36,998 bases of DNA from Leadbetterella sp. (GCA_021740125.1 JAIPAJ010000013.1:1-36998); one strand, 5' to 3'; positions 16,182 through 24,921 are shown, counted from the stretch's first letter. Translations and numbers: made by a program. The notes: generated by a model from the letters alone, not told the origin.

Positions 16182-16718
16182 ATGGAAAATCTTAAATGTT
16201 TATTCAATTGTTTCCCTTGGGATATATTTCTTTTTGCACTTTTGCTGGGTTTACTTTTGTGGTGGTTGTTGTCCAAACTACTTGGTGATAGACTTAAATC
16301 TCACGCAAGAGAACTTCAAGAAAGAATTAACTTCTTAGAAGGAGAATTGGAAGCTTGTAGAAAGGCGAAAGTCTCTGCATCAGCAAATCTTGATTTAGAA
16401 ACGAGTGCGGCTGTAGTAGCCCCTGTTGCCGCATTTGTTGCTGCCAGTGCTCCAGTAATAAATAAAAAAGACGATTTGAAGATTGTTGAAGGCATTGGTC
16501 CAAAAATCGAAGAACTTTGCAACAATGCAGGTATTTATACATTTGCTGATTTAGCTGCTAGTTCGGCTGCTAGTATAAAAGAAATATTAGACGCAGCAGG
16601 TTCGCGTTTTCAAATGCATGATCCCACTACTTGGCCCGAGCAGTCGGCATTGGCTAGGGATGGCAAATGGGATGAATTGAAAAAGTGGCAAGACGAATTG
16701 AATAAAGGTAAGTCTTAA
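16182..16718 (+). CDS. membrane-anchored helix-hairpin-helix domain protein
   Basis: This 178-residue protein has a short N-terminus with two Cys, then a transmembrane helix (about residues 12-33, IFLFALLLGLLLWWLL). A coiled-coil segment follows (about 40-62, RELQERINFLEGELEACRK). After an Ala/Val-rich linker comes a C-terminal helix-hairpin-helix domain: LKIVEGIGPKIEELCNNAGIYTFADLA, then AGSRFQMHDPTTWPEQSALA and DGKWDELKKWQDELNKG. Domains of this type are often labelled 'flap endonuclease-like' in databases, but only the HhH fold is visible; no nuclease residues can be named. GIGPKIE is the classic non-specific DNA-binding hairpin. It follows the OmpA-like gene by 24 nt. A role at the envelope, possibly contacting DNA or a protein partner, is unproven. 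Confidence 0.75.
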   Translation: MENLKCLFNCFPWDIFLFALLLGLLLWWLLSKLLGDRLKSHARELQERINFLEGELEACRKAKVSASANLDLETSAAVVAPVAAFVAASAPVINKKDDLKIVEGIGPKIEELCNNAGIYTFADLAASSAASIKEILDAAGSRFQMHDPTTWPEQSALARDGKWDELKKWQDELNKGKS

Positions 16719-16738
16719 TGTTCAACCAATTTTATAGT

Positions 16739-16772
16739 AAACAAAAACGAGGGCTTGCCCTCGTTTTTGTTT
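16739..16772 (+). terminator. intrinsic terminator after the OmpA/HhH pair
   Basis: A long hairpin: AAACAAAAACGAGGGC pairs with GCCCTCGTTTTTGTTT, with a tight centre at 16754-16757. The A/T flanks are symmetrical, so it can act in both directions, though the next gene is on the same strand. Confidence 0.9.
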
Positions 16773-16798
16773 AAATTGCGAATTAATTAAATTTTCTT

Positions 16799-17317
16799 AT
16801 GGACATTAAGTTAAAATCAAAACTTAGTAAGATTACTACTTTCGTATTTGACGTGGATGGGGTTTTTACTGATGCGACACTTCTAGTGGGTGTAAACGAT
16901 GTCCAACGTGTATTTAATGTCAGAGATGGCTATGCGGTACAGATCGCAATAAAATCAGGCTATGACATGGCCGTTATTTCAGGTGGTAAGCAAAATAGTA
17001 TTGCAACTCGGCTGAGAGGTTTGGGAATACAAGATATTTACCTGTCTGTAGGTACTGACCAAAAATTAACAACCTTGAAGCAGTACATAATAGAAAAAGG
17101 AAAAACAGAACAAGAAATCTTATTCATTGGAGACGATATTCCTGATTACTTAGTGATGAATTCGACGAAGGTATTGGCTTGTTGCCCTGCAGATGCCATA
17201 GAGGAAGTCTTAGAGGTAAGTGATTACATTTCTCCTATTAGTGGAGGAAAAGGAGCCGTTAGAGATGTTATAGAGCTGGTGATGAAAGCTCAAGGAAAAT
17301 GGATGAAGGTTTTTTAA
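16799..17317 (+). CDS. kdsC: 3-deoxy-D-manno-octulosonate 8-phosphate phosphatase (KdsC-type HAD)
   Basis: This 172-residue HAD phosphatase removes phosphate from Kdo-8-phosphate in lipopolysaccharide core synthesis. It has the nucleophile motif FVFDVDGVFTDA (Asp18, Asp20), motif II AVISGG, a following KxxI region, and motif III FIGDDIPDYLVM. The C-terminus contains the KdsC-typical ISGGKGAVRDVIELVM. Length and the lack of a cap domain fit the tetrameric KdsC subfamily (C0 type). No other Kdo gene is in the window. Its stop codon overlaps the stop codon of the convergent trehalase gene (17314-17317), so no terminator separates them. Confidence 0.9.
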   Translation: MDIKLKSKLSKITTFVFDVDGVFTDATLLVGVNDVQRVFNVRDGYAVQIAIKSGYDMAVISGGKQNSIATRLRGLGIQDIYLSVGTDQKLTTLKQYIIEKGKTEQEILFIGDDIPDYLVMNSTKVLACCPADAIEEVLEVSDYISPISGGKGAVRDVIELVMKAQGKWMKVF

Positions 17318-18753
17318 GATTCTTTTTTAAAGGATAAATAAACGCCATTGGTCCAGCCAAAACCGTCTTGATTGGGATACTCTCCACCTCCGGTTTCTTC
17401 GTCCAAACTCGCAACGTTGTATTTCTCAGTAAACTTTCCGCTTTTATAAAATGTTGATTCGTTGAGTTTTATCCAATTGGTTTTTATTTGATCTGCTAAT
17501 TTTTTGAATCCATAGTTTTTTAGTCCCACAAAAGCTATCCATTGAAGAGGTGCCCAGCCATTTGGGGCATCCCACTGCTGTCCACTTTCAGAGGTGGTAG
17601 TTAATAATCCCCCAGTTTTCAAAAAACTACTTTCTAATAATTTTGCAACGGATTCTGCTTGAACACTATTTGCCAAATTAAAATAAAGTGGAAAAACTCC
17701 TGCCAGAGAGAGGTTTTGACGAACAAAGTTTTTAACCAAATCAAAGTCACAAAAAAACTTTTGTTCCTCATTCCAAAAGTATTTCTCGATTGCTCTTTTT
17801 CGATTTGTAGCTTTTTCTAGATAAGAATTACCTTCAGTGGGGTGAATCTTTGCCAGTTGTGTTTCTAAAAAATACAAAAGGCAATTTAAATCAACCGGGA
17901 TAATATTCGTTGTATTTATACTTCCCAAATCATGGTCTTTTTCCAGCCATCTACTGCTAAAATCCCAGCCAGACTCACAAGCTGCCCTGATGTTTCTATA
18001 TAATTCATCTGGATTTTGATGAGATTTTTTAGCAAGCTCGATGTCCTCAAAGTAAGATTCTGGCCTTGGCGTAGAGTCTGTGTCATCATATCGATTCAAT
18101 ATTGCACCGTCAGGCATTACAACAGATCTATTTGTCATCCAAAAAGTGTATTCTTTTTCTAATTGACTTAAGAAATCAATTGGCTTCTGAGAAGTGTCAA
18201 AATCGTTCAACATATCCAACATCAAGCTAAAAAAAGGAGGTTGGCTCCTACTCAAAAAGTAGGTTCTATTGCCATTTGGTATAAATCCGAACTGATCTAT
18301 TAGAAAGGCAAAGTTTTTAATCATACCAATGACCAAATCATTTTTTTTTGAAATGATAAGCCCCAACATCGTAAAATAACTGTCCCAATAGTAAGTTTCC
18401 TGAAATCGGCCACCAGGTACCACAAAGTCGTTTGGAAGTGATATATAGGTAGAGTTTAGAACTTTAGGCTCAGTTTTTTTTGTTAAATGATTCCATAAAT
18501 TATGGATGTGTTGTTCAGGGTTATCAAAATGCTCTGTTACGAAAGTTTCATTTTTTGGTATTACACTCCGGAAGTTCCTCGAAACAAATTCAGAAAGGTT
18601 GAAGTTTTCATTATTTTGTTCTTTGTCAAAATCTTTAGCTATATCTTCTATTTTTCTGAGTGCTACCATGTCAGGAAACGATTTTGAATCTTCAAATATT
18701 CCTGAAAGCTGAACAGCTTCAAAAAGTGCTTTTTGCCCAACTATTGTTTCCAT
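17314..18753 (-). CDS. treF: cytoplasmic GH37 trehalase
   Basis: This 479-residue enzyme hydrolyses trehalose to two glucoses. Both GH37 signatures are present: PGGRFQETYYWDSY (residues 113-126) and QWDAPNGWAPLQ (393-404). The catalytic acid is Asp264 in ESGWDFSSRW. The catalytic base is Glu458 in GGGEYPNQDGFGWTNGV. There is no signal peptide, unlike periplasmic TreA, so it should act in the cytoplasm. The start overlaps the MFS transporter stop by one base (TAATG), implying translational coupling: the transporter would bring in the disaccharide and this enzyme would split it. A divergent AraC-type gene is the likely regulator. The symbol treF is used for the cytoplasmic form by analogy. Confidence 0.93.
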   Translation of the reverse strand: METIVGQKALFEAVQLSGIFEDSKSFPDMVALRKIEDIAKDFDKEQNNENFNLSEFVSRNFRSVIPKNETFVTEHFDNPEQHIHNLWNHLTKKTEPKVLNSTYISLPNDFVVPGGRFQETYYWDSYFTMLGLIISKKNDLVIGMIKNFAFLIDQFGFIPNGNRTYFLSRSQPPFFSLMLDMLNDFDTSQKPIDFLSQLEKEYTFWMTNRSVVMPDGAILNRYDDTDSTPRPESYFEDIELAKKSHQNPDELYRNIRAACESGWDFSSRWLEKDHDLGSINTTNIIPVDLNCLLYFLETQLAKIHPTEGNSYLEKATNRKRAIEKYFWNEEQKFFCDFDLVKNFVRQNLSLAGVFPLYFNLANSVQAESVAKLLESSFLKTGGLLTTTSESGQQWDAPNGWAPLQWIAFVGLKNYGFKKLADQIKTNWIKLNESTFYKSGKFTEKYNVASLDEETGGGEYPNQDGFGWTNGVYLSFKKES

Positions 18754-19991
18754 TAAAAGGTTTGATTTTTAGTCTGCTTTTTTATGATGGCTTGTATTCT
18801 AAGCACAAATACAATCAAAAGGATAATCGGAATAAATAAAAAGTAGAAGGCATTCACCCCACCCATAATTTCAAAGAGCGTTCCCACAATTCTTGACCCC
18901 AGTGTGCCTCCCAATGCCGAAAATATGATAATCAAGCCGGACATGGAAGAATGGAGTTTTTTGGGTAAACTGCTCAAAACAGCTGAATTTAATAATGGAT
19001 ATATGGGGGCTATAAACAGGCCGATTAGGGGTAAAACAAAACCCAGAAAGGGTACTTCTGAAAGTGAACTAATAATTTTTACTTCCTTGCCGCTAATTTT
19101 TAGCTGCGGAAGAACAAAAAATAATATCAAAATAGAAACCACTGAGCAAACAATTACAATTACTACCCAAGAGATTTTTTTTGCAACCATTCCCGCTAAA
19201 AATCTTCCTAAAGCCAATGAAACTGCTAAAATGGAAGCCATTTGAACACTTAATTTTTCTGAGAAGGCAAATATTTTTTGATTGAAACGAGGAAGCCAAG
19301 TCATGATACCTTGTTCTATCATTACAAAAAAGAATGCAGAAGCGACAAAAACCAATACCAAAGGAAGAATTATTAATTTGAAAGAGGCTTGGAGGTCTTC
19401 TATTATTGAAGTTTCATCACTTGAATTTTCTTTGGGGATTTCTGAAAATATTAAAAAAACAAATGAAAGGAATATCAAACCGCACAGCACCAAATAGACG
19501 TTTAACCATTGGTTTATGTCTGTTTCACTATAAAAGTAGGGGAATAAGAAATAAGCAGTAGCAATACCTATCATAAAAAAGCCTTCAATTGAACTCATAA
19601 ATGCGGTGTGTTCTTTTTGTGAATTAGTTATTTCTCCAATTAGGCTATAAACCGAAAGTTTAATAAGTGCAAAACTAACTCCAATGCTCAAAAACAATAA
19701 CTTGGCACTTAGAAACGAATTACCCAAGTACATGCCTATACAGCCAAAGAAAACTATCATAAGACCAATTTGCATGGCTTTTTTGTACCCAAGTTTCGGT
19801 AAAAAAGAAGCAATCAACAAAGAAACCAAGGCAATGGGCAAGTCTTTAAAAGCTTCTAAAACAGATGCGTTGCTTTCTGTTATTTTATATACATTGATGG
19901 ATTTCGAAATGACAATTCCTACACTATTGAGTAAAATTGCAAAAACAAAGTAGTTTAGAAAAAGAGAAGCCTTGAGTTTCCAATTATTCAT
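18753..19991 (-). CDS. major facilitator superfamily transporter, probably for trehalose or a related sugar
   Basis: This 412-residue protein has about 12 predicted transmembrane helices in two six-helix halves. A cytoplasmic loop rich in charge (SEIPKENSSDETSIIEDL) separates them. The helix 2-3 loop has LPKLGYKKAMQIG, the MFS A-motif position in divergent form. Helix 7 contains FFFVMIEQGIMTWLPRF, resembling the FucP-like sugar/proton symporter branch. It is the first gene of the operon with trehalase, and that coupling is the main reason for assigning trehalose. The leader upstream of the ATG contains a terminator-like hairpin. Substrate and energy coupling are inferred. Confidence 0.82.
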   Translation of the reverse strand: MNNWKLKASLFLNYFVFAILLNSVGIVISKSINVYKITESNASVLEAFKDLPIALVSLLIASFLPKLGYKKAMQIGLMIVFFGCIGMYLGNSFLSAKLLFLSIGVSFALIKLSVYSLIGEITNSQKEHTAFMSSIEGFFMIGIATAYFLFPYFYSETDINQWLNVYLVLCGLIFLSFVFLIFSEIPKENSSDETSIIEDLQASFKLIILPLVLVFVASAFFFVMIEQGIMTWLPRFNQKIFAFSEKLSVQMASILAVSLALGRFLAGMVAKKISWVVIVIVCSVVSILILFFVLPQLKISGKEVKIISSLSEVPFLGFVLPLIGLFIAPIYPLLNSAVLSSLPKKLHSSMSGLIIIFSALGGTLGSRIVGTLFEIMGGVNAFYFLFIPIILLIVFVLRIQAIIKKQTKNQTF

Positions 19992-20008
19992 GGTTTGGAG
20001 CTGTTTAG

Positions 20009-20039
20009 AAAAAAATAAAGCGAATCAAAATGATTCGCT
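20009..20039 (-). terminator. terminator-like hairpin in the leader of the transporter/trehalase operon (possible attenuator or operator)
   Basis: A perfect 9-bp inverted repeat, AGCGAATCA (20019-20027) / TGATTCGCT (20031-20039), has a 3-nt centre. Read on the minus strand, it is followed at once by TTTATTTTTTT, as in an intrinsic terminator. It ends 18 nt before the transporter ATG. The only gene upstream in that direction is divergent, so it would act on the operon's own leader or on antisense transcripts. Confidence 0.65.
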
Positions 20040-20131
20040 CTAATATTTATCATAGGTTAATTCTTTGAAAGTATGTTTATTTAATGCAAAATAATGGCAA
20101 AATATGTATATATTTTATCAATATTTTATCT

Positions 20132-20139
20132 AATATTTG
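20132..20139 (+). promoter_or_regulatory. likely -7 element of the AraC-family gene
   Basis: AATATTTG is one base from the TAnnTTTG consensus and is followed by a purine-rich start region. Transcription would begin about 20 nt before the TTG start codon. A clear -33 element is not seen. Confidence 0.35.
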
Positions 20140-20162
20140 CACTGTATTAATATTATCGTGAT

Positions 20163-21014
20163 TTGATTCCTTTAGAAAGAATATCGCCAGATCCTGAGTC
20201 ATCTATTAAGATTTTGTATCACCATGTGATGCCCGATGTTTTTTTGTGGAATTACCATTATCATCCTGAATTCGAGTTGGTTTTTGTCTTTGATGGTATT
20301 GGTAGGCGACACGTGGGTAATCATGTCAGTTATTATGAAAACGGTGATCTGGTTTTGATTGGTTCAAATCTACCCCATTCTGGTTTTGGATATGGGGCTC
20401 TTGGTAAACATGAGGAACTGGTTATTCAATTTAAGCGAGAATTTGTTCCAGAAATTACAGAGTTTGAGATAGTTACTCAGCTATTGAAAAAAGCCCAGTA
20501 TGGCGTTTCATTTTCAAAATCAATAAAAAAAAGATTAGAAGGCGATTTTAGAAAAATAAAATCAATGGAGCCTTTTGAAAAATATATATGCTTGCTTAAT
20601 ATTTTAAAGAAGCTTGCAATTGAATCGGAATATCAAATTCTCAACAGTACGCAATATCAAACAAGCGATTTTGCAAAAGATCAGAATAGAGTTTTGAAGA
20701 TATTTCAATTTGTGGAAAAAAACTATGCGAATGAAATTAATTCTCAGGAGGTTGCTGAACTAAGCAATTTGACTTTGCCTGCTTTTTGTAATTATTTTAA
20801 AAAGAATTTAGGTGTATCTTTTACCGATTTTCTAAACGAATATCGTATAAACCAAGCCTGTATTCAGCTTACCGAAGGGCAGAGTGTTTCCAATGTGGCT
20901 TTTCTTTGTGGCTTTAATTCTCTTTCCTATTTTAGTAGGACATTCAAACAATTCAAGAATATTTCTCCAAGCGAATTCCAGAATAAGGTTTTCGAAAAAA
21001 AAGAGAGAAGGTAA
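20163..21014 (+). CDS. AraC-family transcriptional regulator, putative regulator of trehalose genes
   Basis: This 283-residue protein has an N-terminal cupin-like sensor half: HYHPEFELVFVFDGIGRRHVG, then YENGDLVLIGSNLPHSGF. The C-terminal double helix-turn-helix (about residues 180-280) includes AELSNLTLPAFCNYFKKNLG and VAFLCGFNSLSYFSRTFKQF. No ATG is available near the start; TTG 20163 gives the natural beginning MIPLERISPDPESS. The gene is divergent from the transporter/trehalase operon, with a 171-bp shared control region that contains the hairpin at 20019-20039. AraC proteins of this layout usually sense a small sugar and activate the neighbouring catabolic genes. The ligand is inferred from the neighbours. 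Confidence 0.85.
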   Translation: MIPLERISPDPESSIKILYHHVMPDVFLWNYHYHPEFELVFVFDGIGRRHVGNHVSYYENGDLVLIGSNLPHSGFGYGALGKHEELVIQFKREFVPEITEFEIVTQLLKKAQYGVSFSKSIKKRLEGDFRKIKSMEPFEKYICLLNILKKLAIESEYQILNSTQYQTSDFAKDQNRVLKIFQFVEKNYANEINSQEVAELSNLTLPAFCNYFKKNLGVSFTDFLNEYRINQACIQLTEGQSVSNVAFLCGFNSLSYFSRTFKQFKNISPSEFQNKVFEKKERR

Positions 21015-21029
21015 TTCTCCCCTCTTTTT
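20998..21029. terminator. bidirectional terminator between araC-type and LytTR genes
   Basis: AAAAAGA plus GAGAA (20998-21009) pair with TTCTC and TCTTTTT (21015-21019, 21023-21029), with a CCC bulge. It overlaps the stop codon of the AraC-type gene and serves two convergent genes. The stem is imperfect. Confidence 0.5.
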
Positions 21030-21052
21030 ATAAAAATCAATATCGTTTTTTG

Positions 21053-21979
21053 TTAAAGCTTTTCTAGATTTTTCTTGAATTTGCCTGAAACTTTTACCAT
21101 TTCGTTTACCCTTGCTATGGCTATATCATATCCTCGTGCAGAACCACTTATTTTTTGGATGGCATTGGTATTGAGCATAATGTTTTCAGAAAATTTCACA
21201 AACTGGGCGTGTTCACTGAGTTCATTCAACACCTGTTTACTATCAATAGTGATTACCGATTTGTCTATACCAAAAGGATTCTGATAGAAAAACTCTGATG
21301 TATTTCCATCAATTTTTGCATAAATCAGTTGGTTTGGGATAAGGCTTAATTTCTCGTTATTTCCTTTGAATACCAGTATTTTCAAAGGGTTGTCCGAATT
21401 CACAACACTTTTGTTTTTAAGGTCTGAGTTGAGGTTTTCGGCTTTCCTTTTATATTTTGAGTCGTGCATCGTTTCTTGCACAAAAATAAAAAGTACTAAA
21501 GGGATGATGGTAAATGCAAACCATACCAATCCATCAATTGGGAAACTTATTGTGCCTACATTTTTAGAGGCTAAAAAGTAAGATAACCCTAGACTAATCA
21601 TGATGGACATCAAAAGAGATTGTATAAGCTGCTTTGAGCCATTCCAATGGTGTTCGTCGTAAAATGATTTAGCAACAAACGGAAATACAAATTGGCAGAC
21701 CAGCATCGAAGCAAATGCTATTACGCCACAAATTATTAAAATCATCATTTTCTCAGACTCTTGGATTTCTTTTATTCCAAAAGGCTGAAATACGAAAAGT
21801 ACTACAAAAACGCCAACAGCTATAGCCACAGAATGCATTAAACCCCTGAAACTCATTGAAGAAGAATGGTATGGTTTTTTGAATTTATTCAAAAACGCAT
21901 TCACAAGATTTGCGATACCACGAAATATAGATGCAATAAATGATGCAATTGAGCTAAGAATATTTTTTAAAAAAGACAT
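21053..21979 (-). CDS. membrane-bound LytTR-type DNA-binding regulator
   Basis: This 308-residue protein has an amphipathic N-terminus (about 1-35), then four predicted transmembrane helices (about residues 48-66, 78-102, 122-143, 150-172). A short linker leads to a C-terminal LytTR domain (about 205-308). That domain has the recognisable pattern IYAKIDGNTSEFFYQ, SKQVLNELSEHAQFVKFSENIMLNTNAIQKISG, with FVKF and N residues at the positions typical of LytTR (F-x-R-x-H-x-S-x-x-V-N). Membrane-anchored LytTR regulators without a receiver domain are common in Bacteroidota and signal without phosphorelay. No histidine kinase is adjacent. It is monocistronic, and target genes are unknown. Confidence 0.8.
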   Translation of the reverse strand: MSFLKNILSSIASFIASIFRGIANLVNAFLNKFKKPYHSSSMSFRGLMHSVAIAVGVFVVLFVFQPFGIKEIQESEKMMILIICGVIAFASMLVCQFVFPFVAKSFYDEHHWNGSKQLIQSLLMSIMISLGLSYFLASKNVGTISFPIDGLVWFAFTIIPLVLFIFVQETMHDSKYKRKAENLNSDLKNKSVVNSDNPLKILVFKGNNEKLSLIPNQLIYAKIDGNTSEFFYQNPFGIDKSVITIDSKQVLNELSEHAQFVKFSENIMLNTNAIQKISGSARGYDIAIARVNEMVKVSGKFKKNLEKL

Positions 21980-22058
21980 TTTACTAGGATATTAATATGA
22001 TATTAGGAAATTTCAAAAACTATACCACAAATCTTTTAACCAAAAATTTGTTAATGGT

Positions 22059-22076
22059 AATGTTAAAAATGTTAAA
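22059..22076. repeat. tandem 9-bp repeat in the LytTR/FKBP intergenic region
   Basis: AATGTTAAA occurs twice in direct tandem (22059-22067, 22068-22076), between two divergent genes. A direct repeat of about one helical turn can be a regulator site, for example for LytTR proteins, but the A+T-rich background makes chance likely. Confidence 0.3.
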
Positions 22077-22143
22077 ATTATTATGTTTTTTTGTCTTTCT
22101 AACGTATTTCACAATAATAATTTAATTAATAATCAATTCATTT

Positions 22144-22815
22144 ATGAGAATCAGTTCAAAAATAGCACTTACTCTATTAGTATTCAATATTTTAACAGTT
22201 TTAACAAGCCATGCACAAACACTTAAAACATCTTTAGATTCTCTTAGTTATGCAATTGGAGTTAATGTTGGAGATAATTTAAGAAATCAAAAATTAAATG
22301 TAAATCCAGATATTATGGCAAAAGCAATTAAAGATGCGATTGCAAATAATAAAAGTGTAATGACTTCTGAGGCCTCTGGAGCTTTTATTCAAAATTATTT
22401 CCAAAACCAAGCTATGAAAGCTGGAAATGAAAACAAAGTAAAAAGTGATGCATTTTTGGCCCAAAACAAAACCAAGCCGGGTATTCAAACCACTGCTTCA
22501 GGCTTACAATATAAAGTGATAACTGCCGGAACAGGAGCAAAGGCTCTAGAAACTGACAAAGTAAAAGTTCATTATCATGGCACACTTATAGACGGTACAG
22601 TTTTTGATAGTTCAGTGAATAGGGGTGAACCAGCGACATTTGGTGTAACTCAAGTAATAAAAGGGTGGATTGAAGCGTTGCAGATGATGCCGGCTGGTTC
22701 TAAATGGACACTCTATATTCCTTCTGATTTGGCTTATGGACCTCAAGGACCGCCATCTATTGGTCCAAATCAGGCTCTAATTTTTGATGTAGAATTGATT
22801 GAAATCGTTAAATAG
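22144..22815 (+). CDS. exported FKBP-type peptidyl-prolyl cis-trans isomerase
   Basis: This 223-residue periplasmic folding factor has a signal peptide ending near TSHAQ (residue 25). An FKBP_N dimerisation helix domain (about 26-115) begins SLDSLSYAIGVNVGDNLRNQ. The FKBP catalytic domain (about 117-223) has TTASGLQYKVITAGTG, then VKVHYHGTLIDGTVFDSS, GVTQVIKGWIEALQMMPAGSKW, IPSDLAYG and FDVELIEI. This is the MIP/FkpA layout. Active-site aromatics (Tyr, Phe, Trp in those blocks) are retained. The tail-specific protease gene begins 30 nt downstream, so the pair is probably one envelope quality-control operon. The upstream control region is 164 bp and divergent from the LytTR gene. Confidence 0.93.
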   Translation: MRISSKIALTLLVFNILTVLTSHAQTLKTSLDSLSYAIGVNVGDNLRNQKLNVNPDIMAKAIKDAIANNKSVMTSEASGAFIQNYFQNQAMKAGNENKVKSDAFLAQNKTKPGIQTTASGLQYKVITAGTGAKALETDKVKVHYHGTLIDGTVFDSSVNRGEPATFGVTQVIKGWIEALQMMPAGSKWTLYIPSDLAYGPQGPPSIGPNQALIFDVELIEIVK

Positions 22816-22845
22816 TTTCTGTTAAATAAGAAACAAACACAAGTT

Positions 22846-24921
22846 ATGAAAATGAAAAAAAGCTTATTGATTACTTTTTTGGGACTTTCGAGTTTCTTGG
22901 CCTTTTCTCAAACAGAAACGCCTAAGTACAGTTATGACCCGCTTCAGCCTTCGGCTTCGCATTCTAAAGTTCAAGCATTTGTCACGCAATTCTTGAATAA
23001 TTATCACTATAGAAAGTTCGTTTTGGATGATTCGTTATCATCAAAAATATGGTCGAGCTTCATTGATAATGTCGATGGATCTAAGGCTTATTTTACAAAA
23101 TCTGAAATAGAATCTTTCGAAAAGTATAGATTTAGCATTGACGAAGCCATGCTTTCTGGAGAATTGGACGCCCCTTTTGAAGTTTTCAATGCCTATAGAT
23201 TGAAATACAAAAACAGACATGCCTATATCAAAGCATTTTTGAAAAAACCTATGGATTTCACGACCAACGATACCTATGAGGTTAATCGTACTACCTCTCC
23301 ATGGGCGAAAGACGAGAAAGAATTAGACAAAGTTTGGGACAAAATCATATTGAGCCAAGCATTGGGCCTTAAACTTAGCGGAAGTACTGACAGTGCAATA
23401 GTGGCTACTTTGAGTAAACGTTACGACATGTACGAGTCTAGAGTTGTTAAATGGAGAGCAGAGGATATTTTTCAGACCTTTATGAATTCTTTCACAGAAA
23501 TCATCGATCCACATACTTCCTATATGATTCCTAGCAGTGCAGCTCAGTTTAATATAGAAATGAGTCAATCTTTGGAAGGAATCGGAGCAACGCTTAGAAA
23601 CGAAGGTGACTATGTGATGATTGTGGATGTAGTTCCTGGTGGGCCATTGTTTAAAAGTGGACAAGGAAGTAAAAATGATTACATCGTAGGTGTTGCACAA
23701 GGCGACGAAGGTGAATTTCAAGATATCATTGGATGGTTGACCGACGATGCCGTGAAGTTAATTAGAGGTAAAAAAGGAACAGTTGTAAGACTTAAACTTT
23801 TGTCTTCTGATGCTCCTACAGGAACAGAACCTAAACTTTTGAGAATTGTTAGAGAGAAAATTAAACTAGAAGAGGCCGTTGCTCAAGGCGAAATCATTGA
23901 TATTAAGCACGATAAAAAAGAATTCAAAATAGGAGTAATTGACATACCTATGTTCTACCGTGATTTTGAAGATGCTCGTAAAGGTGGAGATTTTCAAAGT
24001 ACCACCAAAGATGTGAAGAAATTCCTTTTAGATTTTGAAGAGAAAGGCGTAGACGGCGTTTTAATAGACCTAAGAAACAATGGCGGCGGTTCGCTAACAG
24101 AAGCCATCAACCTTTCGGGTTTGTTTATTCCTGATGGTCCAGTGGTTCAACGAAGAACGGGTCGTGGTAAAGTTGACGTAGAATCAGACACTGACAAAGA
24201 AACTGTTTATGCAGGTCCATTGATGATTCTTCAAAACAGATTCAGTGCATCGGCTTCTGAGATTTTTGCTGGAGCCATTCAAGATTACAAAAGAGGTGTA
24301 ATCGTAGGTGAACGATCGTATGGTAAAGGAACTGTTCAGCAGTTGGTTGACCTTGATCAGTTTTTGAATTCCCCACGTCAAGCTTCGAGAGGAAAGGATA
24401 ATGGAGTTTCTACAGGCGTTGGTTTTGAAGCGAAAGAGCGTTTTGGTCAATTGAAACTTACCACTGAAAAATTTTACCGTATCACTGGTAATAGTACGCA
24501 GTTGAAAGGTGTGGAGCCTGATTTGACTTTGCCGTCACCTTTTAATGCGGACGAAATGGGAGAAAGTTCGCAGCCAACCGCACTTCCTTATGATGAGGTA
24601 GAAGAGGCTAGTTTTGTGAAAACAAACAATATCAACGAAAAGATCATTAGCAAGTTAGATTCGAAATTTCAGTCACGTTTAAAAAGCGACGAAGCCTTGA
24701 AAGAGCTTGTGATAGACTTGGAAGAATACAAATCACAGAAAGATAAAAAGGAGTATTCGTTAAATTATGAACTTCGCAAAAAGGAAAAAGAAGAAAACGA
24801 AAGCAACAGAAAGGCTGTAAAGAAAACGACTAAGTCAAGTGGAAAAAGTGACAAGGAAGAAGATTTGTACTTGACAGAAACTGAAAAGATTCTTTGTGAT
24901 TTGATTGGTTTGTTGAAGTGA
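22846..24921 (+). CDS. prc: carboxy-terminal processing (tail-specific) protease, S41A family
   Basis: This 691-residue periplasmic protease degrades or trims proteins from the C-terminus. A signal peptide (KKSLLITFLGLSSFLAFSQ) precedes an N-terminal helical TSP domain (about 30-230). A PDZ domain follows (about 245-330, EGIGATLRNEGDYVMIVDVVPGG). The S41 domain contains GVLIDLRNNGGGSLTEAI. The catalytic serine is in FSASASE (residues 466-472) and the lysine is Lys494 in YGKGTVQ. The C-terminal DUF3340-like part (about 560-691) is highly charged. Length and order match E. coli Prc (682). ATG 22846 or 22852 are both possible. It follows the FKBP gene by 30 nt and ends at a terminator shared with the convergent beta-lactamase-like gene. 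Confidence 0.93.
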   Translation: MKMKKSLLITFLGLSSFLAFSQTETPKYSYDPLQPSASHSKVQAFVTQFLNNYHYRKFVLDDSLSSKIWSSFIDNVDGSKAYFTKSEIESFEKYRFSIDEAMLSGELDAPFEVFNAYRLKYKNRHAYIKAFLKKPMDFTTNDTYEVNRTTSPWAKDEKELDKVWDKIILSQALGLKLSGSTDSAIVATLSKRYDMYESRVVKWRAEDIFQTFMNSFTEIIDPHTSYMIPSSAAQFNIEMSQSLEGIGATLRNEGDYVMIVDVVPGGPLFKSGQGSKNDYIVGVAQGDEGEFQDIIGWLTDDAVKLIRGKKGTVVRLKLLSSDAPTGTEPKLLRIVREKIKLEEAVAQGEIIDIKHDKKEFKIGVIDIPMFYRDFEDARKGGDFQSTTKDVKKFLLDFEEKGVDGVLIDLRNNGGGSLTEAINLSGLFIPDGPVVQRRTGRGKVDVESDTDKETVYAGPLMILQNRFSASASEIFAGAIQDYKRGVIVGERSYGKGTVQQLVDLDQFLNSPRQASRGKDNGVSTGVGFEAKERFGQLKLTTEKFYRITGNSTQLKGVEPDLTLPSPFNADEMGESSQPTALPYDEVEEASFVKTNNINEKIISKLDSKFQSRLKSDEALKELVIDLEEYKSQKDKKEYSLNYELRKKEKEENESNRKAVKKTTKSSGKSDKEEDLYLTETEKILCDLIGLLK

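Noticed and set aside
22059-22076. Tandem AATGTTAAA as a proven regulator site
   Set aside because: Only two copies in very A+T-rich DNA; kept as a low-confidence repeat, not as a finding.
23323-23721. 132-residue open frame antisense to prc
   Set aside because: Lies wholly inside a well-supported protease gene, has no family motifs, and looks like a codon-bias shadow.
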